Part shown: positions 13,615 to 13,660 of the stretch, piece after piece
Position numbering within the stretch: the stretch's first letter is position 1
Layout: every line of letters begins with the position of its first letter
NCBI GenBank assembly: GCA_030151225.1
Contig: JASLEG010000235.1
Location: forward strand, 1-13,660
Origin: Burkholderia sp.
Lineage (GTDB): Bacteria; Pseudomonadota; Gammaproteobacteria; Burkholderiales; Burkholderiaceae
Direction of reading: 5' to 3'
DNA: 13,660 bases
The notes under the pieces: generated by a model
The model's database searches: none
Told to the model about the DNA's origin: nothing
The model's input: the letters and a program-made list of their open reading frames with translations, nothing else
Program-made: the position numbers and the translations under genes

Positions 13615-13660
13615 TCAGTGCGACGGCGCGACCGGCGTGGCCGGTGCGTCGGGATCGGTC
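13615..13660 (-). CDS. Possible C-terminal end of an upstream leftward gene, cut by the window edge
   Basis: On the - strand the frame entering from the window end reads TDPDAPATPVAPSH and then TGA at 13617-13615. A Pro/Ala-rich tail like this is common at protein C-termini in such genomes, and the direction matches leuS. Only 14 residues are visible, so the call cannot be distinguished from chance and no family can be named. About 180 bp separate it from leuS, with the hairpin and -10 box between. Confidence 0.25.
   Translation of the reverse strand, partial: TDPDAPATPVAPSH

Noticed and set aside
1..13660. Search for CRISPR arrays, tandem repeats, insertion-sequence ends, tRNA genes, toxin-antitoxin pairs or defence genes
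   Set aside because: None was seen on reading both strands. The window is a conserved core region, and I will not force a novel system onto it.

Overview
The window is high-GC, gene-dense chromosomal DNA that looks like a betaproteobacterium of the Burkholderia type. The grounds are strong G/C preference at third codon positions, the protein sequences, an 864-residue LeuRS, and the leuS-lptE-holA order next to proA. No mobile element, tRNA, rRNA, CRISPR array, integrase or phage gene was seen. This is core metabolic and housekeeping sequence, and I did not find a previously undescribed multi-gene system in it. The most interesting material is regulatory DNA around the gluconate and Entner-Doudoroff genes.

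Layout. (1) 1-1110, + strand: the 3' four fifths of purB (adenylosuccinate lyase), ending in a strong bidirectional terminator (1137-1174) shared with the converging gntK. (2) 1191-3077, - strand: a gntT-gntK operon for gluconate uptake and phosphorylation. Its candidate promoter carries a palindromic LacI-type operator. (3) 3078-3478: about 400 bp without a gene, holding that promoter, a five-run G-quadruplex motif and a perfect 12-bp inverted repeat just after eda. (4) 3479-6045, - strand: edd-eda, the two defining Entner-Doudoroff enzymes. (5) 6046-6334: the divergent edd/hexR control region, with two operators of the form GTAG-N5-CTAC, extra half-sites and an unrelated 16-bp palindrome. 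(6) 6335-7222, + strand: an RpiR-family regulator of HexR type. (7) 7281-13437, - strand: a probable leuS-lptE-holA-proA-hemJ transcription unit (leucyl-tRNA synthetase, LPS-assembly lipoprotein, DNA polymerase III delta, glutamyl-phosphate reductase, HemJ-like membrane protein). (8) 13615-13660, - strand: possibly the last codons of another gene.

How the genes work together. GntT imports gluconate, GntK makes 6-phosphogluconate, Edd dehydrates it to KDPG, and Eda splits KDPG into pyruvate and glyceraldehyde 3-phosphate. HexR regulators are known to sense KDPG, so Eda would remove the inducer that Edd makes. The candidate HexR site nearest edd lies between the -35-like and -10-like boxes of the predicted edd promoter, as expected for repression, and the second site lies just upstream of hexR, suggesting autoregulation. 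All operator and promoter calls come from sequence inspection alone.
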